Program-made: the position numbers and the translations under genes
In this document: positions 21,297-32,900 of the stretch, one piece after another
How the letters are laid out: each line of letters begins with the position of its first letter
Numbering within the stretch: the stretch's first letter is position 1
Origin: Clavaria fumosa
Taxonomy: Eukaryota; Basidiomycota; Agaricomycetes; Agaricales; Clavariaceae
Direction of reading: 5' to 3'
Assembly (NCBI GenBank): GCA_951802425.1
Contig: OX637801.1
Coordinates: forward strand, 2,108,001 to 2,172,000
DNA length: 64,000 nt
Notes under the pieces: model-generated
The model's database searches: none
What the model was told of the DNA's origin: nothing
What the model saw: the letters and a program-made list of their open reading frames with translations, nothing else

Positions 21297-22182
21297 TGTC
21301 TTTTGTTGACGGACATCACATCGAAGGAGAAGGGCCCGTGGTTCTCATCCTCGTTGGACTAATAGCGTCCGGGAAAGTAAGCAGGAACCAAGCAAAAGCA
21401 TCCGTGGCCAAGTCCATCAGAGAACCTGATTCCGTTGCAGTCTACGTTCGCGCGAGCTCTAGAGGCGCAGTTTCCCCTTTTCCGCAGGTGCAATCAAGAC
21501 GAACTAGGCAACAGACGGCTCGTCGAGCGCATGGCGCGCGAGTATCTCCATCAAGGGTACAACGTCTGCATAGACCGCATGAACACGGATGCCTCGTGAG
21601 TACATGCTTTATTTTTATTTTTTCCTTCGGGGAAGCCCAAGGCACCGACATCCTTCGACATTTCGATTTCGAACATTCAACCTGCAAATCTCACTGGTTC
21701 TATCCAGGCAAAGGGCGCATTGGATCAAGATCGCACAGGAATTTCCTGGGACGGCGATTTGGGTCATTGTATTCGATATCGCTGAGGATGTGGGATACTC
21801 TTGATGTGAAAAAAATCAACGGCCACTAATGCATGACCCCCTACAGGTCTGCGCCGCCCGGCTACTCGGACGTGCGTCTCTCTTTTACAGTACCGCATTT
21901 GACGGTCCAGCTCCTTTTTTGGAAATCAGAAAGAAGGAACTTACGACACGCTCAACTTATTTTCCGCCAGGTACCCATCACCCTACCATCTCGAGCCCAC
22001 AACTCGGGCTGGACGTGCTGGCCCGTCTGCGCTTGGAATTTCCGTCGCCAGGCGAGGGACATCACCGTCTGATCACACTCGGACTTTCGGACCAGTCAGC
22101 CATGTACACGCCCGACGAATTAGCTTCGATCCTGTGGCGGCTGTGCAATTCGCCGCTGATATCTGATATCTCCAATGAGTAG
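21297..22182 (+). CDS. P-loop kinase of the AAA_33/polynucleotide-kinase type
   Basis: The joined exons begin MSFVDGH and give a Walker A VLILVGLIASGKST, split by an intron within GK|ST (intron about 21376-21440). Next come RCNQDELGNRRLVERMAREY, GYNVCIDRMNTDASQRAHWI and AIWVIVFDIAEDV, then CAARLLGRTHHPTISSPQ. This order (P-loop, QDELG, D-R-x-N, VCAxR lid) is that of small fungal P-loop kinases resembling the kinase domain of PNKP. No phosphatase domain is attached. A role in DNA or RNA end phosphorylation is inferred from the family; the substrate is unknown. At least four short introns are present. Confidence 0.7.
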
Positions 22183-22701
22183 CTTACACGGTCCGGAATC
22201 CTCGTGCTTAGATACTGAGCGTCTGCAGAAATGAGTGATGACAGGCATGCGATATGGGAAAGCCAAACACGCGACGATGTGATGAGATGCTGGCGTTTAG
22301 TTTTTCATTACCAAGCCAGGCGTTCGGCACGATTGACCCGCCACACAGGCACCAGCTCACAATAAGCCTGTGCACGCTGTGAGTTACGGCGTAAACTAAG
22401 TACATGTACCAGTTTTCGACCGAACACTGAGGCTAGATGGCATCGGGGACTTTGAACGGCCTCTTTTCCCTGAAAATGACGTAAGATACCGCCGTCCTGA
22501 TGGCGCTCCATAATGATCTTTGACACGACTTCACAGCAAAGAGGCGAAGACACAATAAGGGAATCGACCCTGATATCGTCATGGGGGCCGTTGGAGCCCT
22601 TGGGGCCATCTTCCTCCCCAACCCCTGAAACGCAAATGCGACAAAGGAAGAATGACCAAGTCAACCGCTTTGAGCCATCCCGCCGCGCGTGAGCAATTTT
22701 T

Positions 22702-23788
22702 CTACGATTCTGGCTTCTGGGAACCGTCTTGGGCGGCTATTTGGCCCAGCATCTTGGCGCTGACCTGACGGCGCGACCCAGTGAGATTCAGACACGCGCG
22801 TTAATCTCAGATAGCGACTTACGTTCCGAATGTGTATTGCTGCGCGTTCCACCCCAAAATGCCTGCTGCGCTTGTACTGCACGAGGGCTTCTTCTAAATG
22901 TCCAGCTGTTCCACCGGAGATCATGTCAAGAATGGAATGTTCAAGGACAATAAGCAAGAGCTGCCCGGAACGCACTAGCTTCCAGAACGGCCGCGAGGTT
23001 GAAGGCAATCTCGGGATCATCAGGAGATAGCGAAGATGCGATTCTGCACAACAATTAGCCGGTAGGTACGGTGCGACAGAAAGAAATTTTACGTGCTTCA
23101 AATGATGCAGGGCAAGATCCGGTCGAGGAACGACAGATATGATGTACGCACTGGCTAAGTCTGTAGGGCAAAGGTGAATGTTCGGGATTATTGTCATCGT
23201 AACATGGTGGATAAGAAAACCGACTGGTATGAGCGTCAGCGCTGGAAGGTTGCAGTGCAATAGATCCCTTCCAAGCATCTATAGCCTCATCAAATTCCTC
23301 TTGGACATAGAAAGATGAGACGATCGTGATCAAATGACCGATCCCAAGGCGCGTACTTAGATGATAATGGGTAACGCCGAGGTTGAAGAGACTGCTTGCA
23401 TTTCGTTTGATTTCAACGCTTCGTTTGTAAAGAAGCTTTGCGCCCTGAACGTCACCCTCCTCGAGCTTTTGTGTGCCCTGTTCTAGGCACTGAAGAGCCT
23501 CCACCTCGGCGGGATCCGCCGCCGAAGAATGAGGGGTGGTGGAAGTAGCCCAGCCTGTGAGCGCGCAGGTCAGAACACAAAAAAGAAATGTGTTGCGTGA
23601 AAGGATCTAAACTTACGTCTAGATGTAAGAATGATCGATGGATGCGAATGCAGGTGGTATGGGCGTGCCCGCAAAACACTCGCGCGCGGCGGCGGTTTGA
23701 TATGACAACAATAAGAAATCAGGGAAGCATAGCCGGTTGGAGGATATGTGAGACGAGTAGCCGTCGTTAGCGACCTCGCGCAAGCCAT
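22702..23788 (-). CDS. Mitochondrion-targeted TPR protein, function unknown
   Basis: The start is the ATG at 23788. The N-terminus (MACARSLTTATRLTYPP, then many Arg and Ser and no acidic residues) looks like a mitochondrial presequence. After an intron, a helical repeat region follows: VEALQCLEQGTQKLEEGDVQ, GAKLLYKRSVEIKRNASSLF, NLGVTHYHL, EEFDEAIDAWKGSIALQPSS, ADAHTNLASAY, matching two to three TPRs. The last exon reads AKMLGQIAAQDGSQKPES before a TAG at 22702. It diverges from TIM23 across 261 bp, so the two may share a promoter. A mitochondrial role is plausible but inferred. Confidence 0.65.
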
Positions 23789-24049
23789 GCTAATTGTTAT
23801 TGGGATTCAATTGAAGGAGAGGGGGTAGAACCAGGGTGTGTCCCAGCGACCGCGAGCCGGGTAGCCTCCTTCGCACGGCGGACGGAATTTAAGCCTAAAA
23901 AAAGAATATTTTCAATGATAATTTTCTATTTATGGAAATCAGAATCCAGGGTTTTTTTCTTATTTCCGTCACAATTTTTTTTCAATCACGCGCCACGCCA
24001 ATAATGGCGGTCAACAAAAAAAATATCTCGTCACTGCTCCTCGACGACG
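23789..24049. promoter_or_regulatory. Bidirectional promoter between TPR gene and TIM23
   Basis: The only DNA between two divergent start codons (23788 minus, 24050 plus) is 261 bp. It is AT-rich with A/T tracts (about 23895-23980) but shows no unequivocal TATA box. Coordinate control of two mitochondrial genes is an inference from the layout. Confidence 0.5.
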
Positions 24050-24999
24050 ATGGCAAAAGAGACTATGCCTGACCGTATACCCCGGGATGAAACAGATCCC
24101 TCGACACTTCGGGGTCCAGCGGTGTATCCCGGAAATTCCCAATTCTTCATGAATGACCCTGCTGCTCCCACGTTGGACAAACCCCCACCGACGGCTTCCG
24201 CCTTGCTTCTAGGCGCCTACGATCCTGAAAAACTCCATCCCTTAGCGAAAATAGGGGGCAAATTAGATTATTTGGTGCTCGAGGATGATCAGCTCACCGA
24301 CTTACCGGGGGCTTTAACTGCATTTCCGTCGCGTGGCTGGAGAGATGACATGTGCTACGGAACGGGCACGATGTATCTCACCGGTATGTGTCCCAACCCC
24401 TCCGCTCTTTTGCGCCAAGCCTGCCCTGTTCTGGTCGTCCTTCTGGTGTGAAGGGTCTCCTCTCTCTCACCTTATCTTCATTACTCCTCCGACGCCCTTA
24501 TTATTCTTATTGTTCTCCTCCGTCATGTGCTCATCGCTCTTGTTTCCAGGTCTGGCCCTGGGCGGGCTATGGGGTGTACGTGAAGGTGCCCGTAGGCCTT
24601 TAGCCGTGTCGAATTTTAGGATCCGAATAAACAGCATCCTCAATTCTGTCACAAGGAGGGGCACATTTATAGGCAACTCTGCGGGCGTACTAGGTCAACC
24701 CATCCCCACCTACATTTACAAGAAGGACCTTGCCTGATTTTCTATCCAGCCCTTACCTACAACGCTATCAATTCTTCGATCGACTCTGCCCGGGGAAAGC
24801 ACGACATAGCGGGGAGCATGCTAGCCGGCTCTGTGACAGGTGCATTGTTCAAATCAACAGGTGCGAGAATTTGACAAACAATTTGACATGCCCCGTCTCA
24901 CTGCTTTTTTCGTCAGCCGGTGTCAGACCTGCGATCACAGCGGCTGCCTTTGTATCAGGACTCGCGGGTATTTGGAGTTATGTGAAAAAGAGAATCTGA
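24050..24999 (+). CDS. TIM23: TIM23 inner-membrane presequence translocase channel
   Basis: Tim23 forms the presequence-translocating channel of the mitochondrial inner membrane with Tim17. The predicted protein has a hydrophilic N-terminal half (MAKETMPDRIPRDETDPS, then LLLGAYDPEKLHPLAKIGGK) facing the intermembrane space. The Tim17/22/23 domain follows: GRGWRDDMCYGTG-like entry, GLALGGLWGVREGARRPL, RINSILNSVTRRGTFIGNSA, LTYNAINSSIDSARGKHD and AGSMLAGSVTGALFKSTAGV. Three introns are seen (about 24385-24548, 24693-24749 and 24861-24918). The stop is TGA at 24997. The length of about 215 residues is normal for the family. Confidence 0.9.
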
Positions 25000-25456
25000 T
25001 CGTCGATGTATACCTTAGATCTTTAATCCTACGTTTTCCCTCCCAAAATTGGCTCGGCGTCTATCCTGTCCCCGACTTCCATAAAAACGTGAGCGAAGCT
25101 CACCCGTTGGATCTCTTTAGAAAACAAACATAATTACCGTCCCCCCTCGACATTACCCTAGTTCGTAAGTGCTGTCCATTCCACCCTTCTAAAATTACCA
25201 ATGACAGGATATTTCAGCAACCCTTCATCTCCGGAATTAACCATAATGGAGGTGAAGGGTGCCTTGGCCGCGCATCCCATATATCAAGCCAAGTGCCTCA
25301 TGCTTGTTTCCTCGGCGCCCCTCCGAGCACCCGGTCAAGCTATGGAGGTAAATTCAATTGCTCAGTCATTTTTCGCAACCCGTAGTTCCCGCGACTCATT
25401 GGTTTTATTTTCATTTGGTTTGTTTATTTCCCACCTTTTTTTTTTCCTCCCCTCAA
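25000..25456. other. Intergenic, upstream of the velvet gene
   Basis: No gene is assigned. A plus-strand open stretch starting at 25201 has no recognisable similarity and no partner exons. The region is pyrimidine-rich just before 25457, as expected for a promoter or 5' UTR of a fungal gene. Confidence 0.5.
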
Positions 25457-26862
25457 ATGTCCGCCGACTTCGACGGAGAAGCTCGAGGTACCAGTCCAAT
25501 TTCCCCTGAGCACTTCGGCTTGGAAATCCGGGACGCCGCATCGTGCCTCTCGAATCGCGGGTCAAGCCACGCAAGGTCATCACAGGGTAATAATGCGCTC
25601 GCAACAATACATTTCCTTCGGTGTTTTGATTGATCGGCCACGTTTTTTCCACAGTACTCGACATTTCGGGTCGACGCCAAACAAGGAGATGATCTTGCTC
25701 GCGCTCCGTTATCGCTCCTGCCGAACCGGATCCGTCCCGTTGTCGGTCGTCAACAGCGGGGTCCGTTGGATTGCAATGTCAAGGCTATTTCTAAGACGAC
25801 GAGCAGTGACACATCGTCTCCGCGATCAACGTACTCTCCTCCGTCGCACGCTGGTATGAATGGCTCGTCTGGCCATTATCCTTTTGTTGGAGACGTGAAC
25901 AATAACCTCGTTCGAGAGCCGCGCATGCAAGTGTCCTCCCTCCTTGTCGATCCGCACGCCAGGTACAGCAAGTTTTCTCCTGTTATAAGGCACTAACGTC
26001 TCAGCCAGGACGTACCACCTCGAAGTTATACAACACCCGTTGAGGACTGCCGAGTTCGGTTCCGCCAACGCGCTCTCGCGTCTCCCCTTGACTCCTCCCA
26101 TCGTAGTTCAGCTCACTGTTCGGGACGGCTCCGGCAACTGCGTTTTCCCGTGAGTATGCGCTTCTCAAATAGCCCTAACGCTTAATTTCCGTTCTTCCTT
26201 TCCCCCAAATGACGCCTACTCACACACACACGCCTAAACACGTGCATTTTTTCCCAGTGAAACCGAGATCCCATTCCTCATTGCCCACCTCTCGTTGTTC
26301 TCTGGCGACGGCTCGGTCGCCCTAGACGTGAACGCGTCGCCTGGGGGCACGGTTCGGAGGCAGTTGTATGGGAACCTTGTCGCTGAGCCGCAGAAGCTGC
26401 GCGACCCAAGCGGCAAGAACTGTCTGCTCTTCATTTTTTCGGACGTGAGCGTGCGCTGGCGCGGTCAGTACCAGCTGGGCATCGCTCTGATGAGGCTCTC
26501 AAGGCAAGGATCCTCGACATGTCTCATTTTGGAATGCTTGCTGATTCCGCAGGATCATTATTAATTTCCTTGTTTGACGCGTCGTGCCTTCCTTTTTTGT
26601 TTCGCGGGCGGCCCTACCTCAGTGTCGATCCCAGCGGCGTGATGAGTGTCACCGGCAATGGTGCTGCCATAGCTTCGACTCGCACCAAGCCATTCGAAGT
26701 AGTGTCCCATCGCGACTACATCGCTGCGCGTACGTTGTTTGATGTGCCTATCAGAGTTGGGATCATCAAACTGAATAGGGGACTCCAATCTATCCAGCCG
26801 TCACTGGTCTAACGCAGTGCCTCGCACGTCAGGGTGTGCGAATGTATCCGTCCATCTCGTGA
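25457..26862 (+). CDS. Velvet-domain developmental regulator
   Basis: Velvet proteins (VosA/VelB/VelC/VeA family) are NF-kB-like DNA-binding regulators of fungal development and secondary metabolism. The start MSADFDGEARG is followed by a serine/proline-rich N-terminal region. The velvet domain follows: TYHLEVIQHPLRTAEFGSAN, ALSRLPLTPPIVVQLTV, ETEIPFLIAHLSLFSGDGS, TVRRQLYGNLVAEPQKLRDP, GKNCLLFIFSDVSVRWRGQY, QLGIALMRLSR. The domain closes with TRTKPFEVVSHRDY and a last exon CLARQGVRMYPSIS before a TGA ending at 26862. Introns separate the blocks, for example after NCVFP near 26150. The class within the family cannot be decided by eye. Confidence 0.85.
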
Positions 26863-27356
26863 TCGCTTGCTTTCGTTTTTCAGCTTGCCTTCGACAACCA
26901 CCACCAAAAGAAAAAATCAACACCATCTTCCAACTTCGAAGCAGGGGGTCTTTTGTTTTAATCACGACGAGAGCGAAGTGTTCCTATTCACCCAGTACCC
27001 TTTTTTGTTTGGATCCATACTGAATGAAATGCACACCGAAGGCAAGAATTTTGTGACGTCGGCTGAATGATATGAAAGTCCAAGATCCGCGTTGCGGTTT
27101 CTCATTGCATGAGATCACAGCGCAGTCCTCTCGACATTCGTGTATTAATTGAATTGCAAACGGAGAAATGATAACATTGCTTCAGATCTCCCACTTGGGT
27201 TGAAAAAAAGCGATGTTCTGCTGTGCGCCAAATGGCCTCAGCGTCACACTGCTTTACACACTGCTTTACACACACAGAACCAAATAAGAGAGCCTGCAGC
27301 CAAAGGCTCACCCAGACTCCCATTTACTACCAGTCGCAACTTGACTGCTTTTGAAG
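26863..27356. other. Intergenic
   Basis: No gene is recognised between the velvet stop and the CYSTM gene. A small direct repeat (CACTGCTTTACACACTGCTTTACACA near 27247) is the only visible feature. Confidence 0.5.
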
Positions 27357-27842
27357 ATGGCATGTACGTGACTCGCTTGTAGTTGACCATATCAAATCTA
27401 ACATCGATTGCATATAGCCCAGTAAGAACCGTGTCACTGAAACGCTTCCACATACCACCAATTTATTTTATTCTTAAAGGCCAGCGCCGTACTATCCGAA
27501 TCCCCCCCCGCAATCATTCAATCCCCAGCAACCATATCAACAGCAATCATACGGACCACCGTACGGAGCACCACCGTACGGAGCAACACAGTACAGCCCG
27601 GGAGCGCCCCAACCGTACTCAGCTCAACAGTACCCGCAGTACGGTCAACAGCAGTATGGTCAACAGCAGTACGGTCAACCGACGTACCAAGCGCAGCCAA
27701 AAAGCAGCGGCGGTGGCGTGGGCACCTGCCTAGCTGCCCTCTGTGCTTGCTTGCTTATTGAAGGTGTGCCTGCCAATTGGGTTATCTTGTCTCTCATATT
27801 CGTGTTCACGACAACTGCGTAGAACTCTGCTGCCTCTTCTGA
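27357..27842 (+). CDS. Small Q/Y/P-rich protein with a C-terminal CYSTM module
   Basis: The exon from about 27481 reads PAPYYPNPPPQSFNPQQPYQ, then repeats such as YGPPYGAPPYGATQY and YGQQQYGQQQYGQPTYQ. It ends in GVGTCLAALCACLLIE, spliced (intron about 27763-27821) to ELCCLF and a TGA at 27842. A Gly/Tyr/Gln/Pro-rich cytosolic tail followed by a cysteine-rich membrane segment is the layout of CYSTM proteins, which are implicated in stress tolerance at the plasma membrane. The 5' end is not resolved: the ATG at 27357 (MACT) is followed by a GTACGT donor, but the simplest splice gives the wrong phase, so the true start may differ. Confidence 0.6.
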
Positions 27843-28118
27843 TGGGAGCAGAGAAGGTTCGGTCTAAGACTTTCAGATTGCGAACTCTGAGATTATCAGA
27901 ATGTGTATCAGACTACTCGTCCCCACTGAGTTGTATTTCCATGTCGTTTCTAAGTAAATTCAGACGCACGGTCGTCGAAGAGGCCCAACCTTGTGCTTGT
28001 GCGAACACACGCACTGCACTGTTGACAAACCCATCCCGAGAAGTTCCGTGCGCGTGACTCCGTTGGGACTATTCCATAGCCGTTAGACTCGTGCTCGAGA
28101 GACCTAGCTCAGCACCCC

Positions 28119-29481
28119 ATGCTCTCCAGGCTGCATTTTGCCGTCTTCAGAAAACCTGGAGCCCTCAAAATCTCCCAGAGGTCAGCTTTGCGTTGCACTT
28201 CGGTTCGTGTCGCCCAATCACACTTCTGAGGCGCTACAGCTGAGGCACATTTCTCTGCTCAGCACGTCCGACTCGCCTCCACTTCTTCACCCCGGTCCCC
28301 CGCATTTGAGGTACGCGAAAGGTCGTTTTCAACCACTCTTTTGCGGTGACGTGTCCCACTTTTCAGGCTTTCGCCAATTCTCGTGTGACCCTCGTCTCTG
28401 TTTCGCTTCTCGCCGCGGGCTCTATCGCTTGGTATACCCATCTATTTGGCACTCTCCCCTTTCTCGGTGAAGTAAAAGCAAACTCCCCCGCGGAAGAAGG
28501 CTTGCATCCCCCACGCCATCCCTGGCCCCACGATGGCCTCCTGGACACCTTCGACCATGCAAGGTCGGTGTCAGTCATCGAGCAGCTGTTTAACGCGAAC
28601 CTGAGACTCCCCGTTCTGCATATCACAGCATTAGACGGGGTTATCAGGTCTACCGCGAAGTCTGCGCGGCGTGCCATTCGCTGGACCGCATCGCGTGGCG
28701 CAACCTCGTCGGCGTGTCGCACACCGTAGACGAGGTGAAGGAGATGGCAGAGGCAGTTGAATACGAGGACGGACCAAATGACCAGGGTGAGATGTTCATG
28801 CGGCCGGGGAAGCTCTCCGATTACATGCCCCGACCATACCCGAATGACGAGGCCGCTCGCGCGGGCAACGCCGGTGCGCTGCCCCCGGACCTCAGCTTGA
28901 TCGTCAAGGCTCGCCATGGAGGGATAGTACGTGTGCTTTCTTGTTCTGCGTTTGAATTATACGGAACTAGAGTGAATAATGCGGGTCTTCTGGTTCCCAG
29001 GACTATATCTTTTCTTTGCTCACTGGGTACATGGACCCTCCGGCTGGTGTAGAGATCCGTGAGGGTATGAATTACAACCCTTATTTCCCAGGCGGTGCCA
29101 TTTCCATGGCCCGAGTTCTGTATGACGGCCTGGTGGAATTTGACGACGGTAGAGCCACAATTGTTGTCTTCACGTGCTAGTCGTTGACGCTCGGATCAGG
29201 CACCCCGGCGACGACGTCGCAGATGGCTAAGGACGTGGTCACCTTCTTGAACTGGGCCGCCGAGCCGGAGCACGATGAGAGGAAGAAACTCGGACTTCAA
29301 GCCGTTATTTTGTTCTCGACCCTCACTGTGCTGAGCGTCTTCGTCAAGAGGTTCAAATGGACTGTGATAAAGAACAGGAAGATTTGTGAGTGATTCAATT
29401 CCCCTTCTCTCATTCGTGCATGACCGTAATTGTTCTATTATCGGCTCAGTGTACAATCCCCCTGTAGTCAAAAAGCATTAG
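28119..29481 (+). CDS. CYT1: Cytochrome c1, complex III haem subunit
   Basis: Cytochrome c1 carries electrons from the Rieske protein to cytochrome c. The N-terminus [18 protein letters not shown] is a mitochondrial presequence. A bipartite sorting segment follows ([20 protein letters not shown]). The haem-binding site is VCAACHS (C-x-x-C-H, near 28655). Other conserved blocks are [49 protein letters not shown] with the Met-ligand region after an intron, [19 protein letters not shown] and [19 protein letters not shown]. The C-terminal anchor is [20 protein letters not shown], then a short exon ending YNPPVVKKH before TAG at 29481. About six introns. Length is normal for the family. Confidence 0.92.
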
Positions 29482-29902
29482 ATTCTACAGACTCTCTTAC
29501 TATTGAGAATGCAATTATCGATTTTTATATTCCCTCACCCGGAATGAATGAAGTGATGGATCCAATGCTCATGTTAACGGGGAGAGAACCCTGAAAATTC
29601 CATAGATGTTGATAGACCTGCCGTGCAAAACAGTGCCGCTGAGTTGAATTGCAACCGTGCTTGTGAATCGCGTCGTAGCGTTTGATCACCTCGTTCTCTT
29701 CGAACGTTCACCGTTGTTGTTACCATGGACGTGGTCGCCCGCTCTCTTGGTCATTGTTCTAGTTCTGTAATTGGGGGTATAAACGCCAAATCGGGTGGTA
29801 CAAAGACGCTCATCTCCGCAGCGTTCCGGGGGTTGTGATTCAATGTGACAGACGGCGTTTTCGAGCACCTTACGCTCTCCCCTCGTTGACTGCTAGTGAG
29901 CC
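29482..29902. other. Intergenic
   Basis: No gene or repeat is evident between cytochrome c1 and the ZNFX1-type gene. This is likely terminator followed by promoter. Confidence 0.5.
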
Positions 29903-32900
29903 ATGTCTGGAAAGCTCTGCAAGTATTATGACACACCAGGAGGCTGTCGCAGGGGCGACGCATGCACATTCCAACACCAAGAAAACGCGCAACAATCCCC
30001 AAAACAAGCTTCGGCGTCAGGACCGGCTCGAGGCAGGGTTAGACAAGGAAACGACATCCCTTTGTCGTCCACGGACGCACCCCCGGGTGTTTGCAGGTTC
30101 TACTGGGCGAATGGCCATTGCGCACGCGAATTTCAGTGTCGTTTCCGACACGTTCAACGAGACACGGCCAGTCCGTCGGCTGTGACGGCACCTGCCCAAC
30201 AGCGACCTGCGAGCGATAGATTTTCTGCGATAGATGCTCTGGCTCCATTTCTGACTGAATCTGGATCGGCAAAATTGACAGGGTCTGGAACAAAGTTTCG
30301 TCTTGCGAATACCGACCTAGACTTGTCTCCGAATGAAGCGCAACGACACCTCCAAAGATTTCTCAAAGATGATTATCGTTTTGGGGGATCACTCGAAATC
30401 TATGCATTCCTGAAGATCCTAAGTAGTGCTGCCGCGACCAATTCATCTTGGGTACGTTCGATCTCAGTTGGATTGAGTTATCGCTGACGATTATCGCCAT
30501 GTCAGACGCCGGAGGATGGACAGGTTAGATCAAGTCTTATTAACGTGACAAAAACATTTATACCGTGATTTCAAGTTGTTTCTCTCTGCCATTGTTTCGG
30601 TTAGTCCATGCTTTTTTGACCATGGTGCTGTTTCGTCCTCAAATTCTTCATGCCAGAGCAATGCACTTAAGAGAATCAACGAGATTCTTGAATGGCCCTC
30701 CGTATCACTTCAAGCAGGTCCTAGTAGGGCTATCTTGTCCTTCCAGAGGGGTTACTTCCCTCTGCTTAGAGTGCGTCGATCCTCTGACCTAAAAATGAGA
30801 AATCTTATCGTCAACCTCTACAGTATTATTCGTCCTCATCTGTGGTCAAGAGTACTTTGTCGCATTTGGTCAAGTCAGTTCATCCGAGCAATCTCTTTGC
30901 ATAGCACTAAGCTTGACACAGTTCATTGTATTTGGGTATCATTCATAATTTCGAGCGCTTCGCGCAAGTTATGGAAGAATCTATGAATCAAGCTATTGCG
31001 ACGCGTTCTTTCAAGGATCATCTCAATACAAACTTGAAAGTGCCGCCCCTTTACCAAGTACTCTTGTGCTTATCTGGTGTCCTCTACCAGTGCGCTACAT
31101 CTTCTATAATGTCTAAGATTCAGTCTTAAAAGCGATTTCCCACAGATGTTTGACACGGTTCAAGAATGTCGTGGCCACACAACCTAAACTAGCGTCACTA
31201 GTGAAGTGTCTTCAAGAGTGGATGCAAGCATGGGAACGAGGAGTTACCCTCGTGCCACCTGAATTCGATGATTTCCCCAGGGGGGTCCCAGAAGCCAATC
31301 GCAACAATTTGATAGCACATATGAACCGCGAAGTCCATCGCTTGTTGGCCATAGTTAACCGCGAGGAAAGCAAGCTCGGTCAATTGAATCGGCGAACTCC
31401 CGCCCTTGCAAATCAGAATAATGGGGGACTGATCGCTGCGTTACGCAATACATACGAAGGACCAGGTGAACTTCGAGAAGAAGGCAAGCGACATGACAAT
31501 GATTTCGTCGAGATCCAAGATATTCGTATAGCTCCTACGAATGAAGAGCTGACATGTCAAGTTGCCCCTTTTCTTCCAGCAAATCTCTACGACGCTCCTC
31601 ACCCGTACCCCGCCGAAAGTATGGAAAGGCTGTTGGACATTCAATTCCGTTTACTGCGGGAAGAGTTGACGTAAGTTATATACTTCCGATGGTTTGCGGC
31701 CTCCTCAATGATGAGAACTAGGGCTTCCCTTCGTACTGCGGTGCAACTTGTTCGAGAGGACTTGGACAAGCCAAAACGAGAAAAGAGCCGCTTATCAAAG
31801 ATATTGGATGACCGCGGAGGCAAATATCGCGGACAGCCTGATCGCCAAGAAAGCATATTGTTCGATGTCTACACAAACGTTGGACTTCTGTCCCTGGTCC
31901 CCGATCAACAAGGGATCACTGTTAGCATATCAGCCGATGCCCCTCCTGGCCGTGCTCGTGCTTCTCAGTCCAGGATGCGTGCCAGTTACTGGGAGGGTGT
32001 TAGTGGAAAGCGACTCATGCGAGGAGGCCTCGTCGCTCTCGTCTGGAAGTGTGCTTCTCAAACTGATATATATCTCGGGACTGTCGCCAGCTCTTCACAG
32101 GAACTCTCTGATTCTGCGAAGTCTCACCCTGATCGAATTTGCCTGCGTGTCAAGTTCTTCGATGCGGCAGTCATGTTACGCACTCTCAATCACTTGAGGC
32201 ATCCACCCTCTCATGACAGAGATATAAAGGTTATGTTGGAAGCACCTATCATGTTCGAGGCTATCAGACCGTTTCTGGAAGCTCTCCGTGTAGAACCAGA
32301 ATCACTGCCGTTTGCAAAGTACCTTGTACATCGTCCCTTCGGGCAGTCGGTCAAGGTTGAGCCTCCCAGATACACAGTAGCGCCCGGTTTCCACTACCAA
32401 CTCTCATCACTATTTTCTTCTGAGGCTGGTGTTACGGACCTCAAATTATCTCCTACAAATCCCGACTCCGTTGCTGCGGCCCGTCAAATATTAAGGGACA
32501 GCCGTCTCGACCCCAGTCAGGCTGATGCAGTTGTAGACGCTTTGTCCCAGGAGTTAAGTCTTATCCAAGGGTAAGTCTCATGTCCAATAAATTTCTAGTC
32601 ACTAAAAAAATCAAACCCCCTCAGACCCCCTGGTACCGGCAAGGTGAGAGTTCTAGGATATCATGAGAGCTATACCGACTTTTGAAAATTCAGAGCTTTA
32701 CTGGTGTCGAGATCATCCGCGTCCTCCTGGCGAATGGAATCCGACCAATTCTCATGATTGCGTTCACGAATCATGCCCTGGATCATATTTTGCGTTCCGT
32801 ACTTGACGCAGGGATAACTACGCAGATTGTTCGAATGGGCTCTCGCTCCGCAGACGAAACAATATCACAGTATTCCATTGACGCAATGGAAAGGACCTCA

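Noticed and set aside
22308..22664. Minus-strand frame beyond the TPR gene's 3' end
   Set aside because: No recognisable domain and no splice signals linking it to the TPR gene, which ends with a good stop at 22702.
25201..25509. Open frame of about 100 codons upstream of the velvet gene
   Set aside because: No similarity, no splice partner, and it overlaps the probable promoter and 5' end of the velvet gene.
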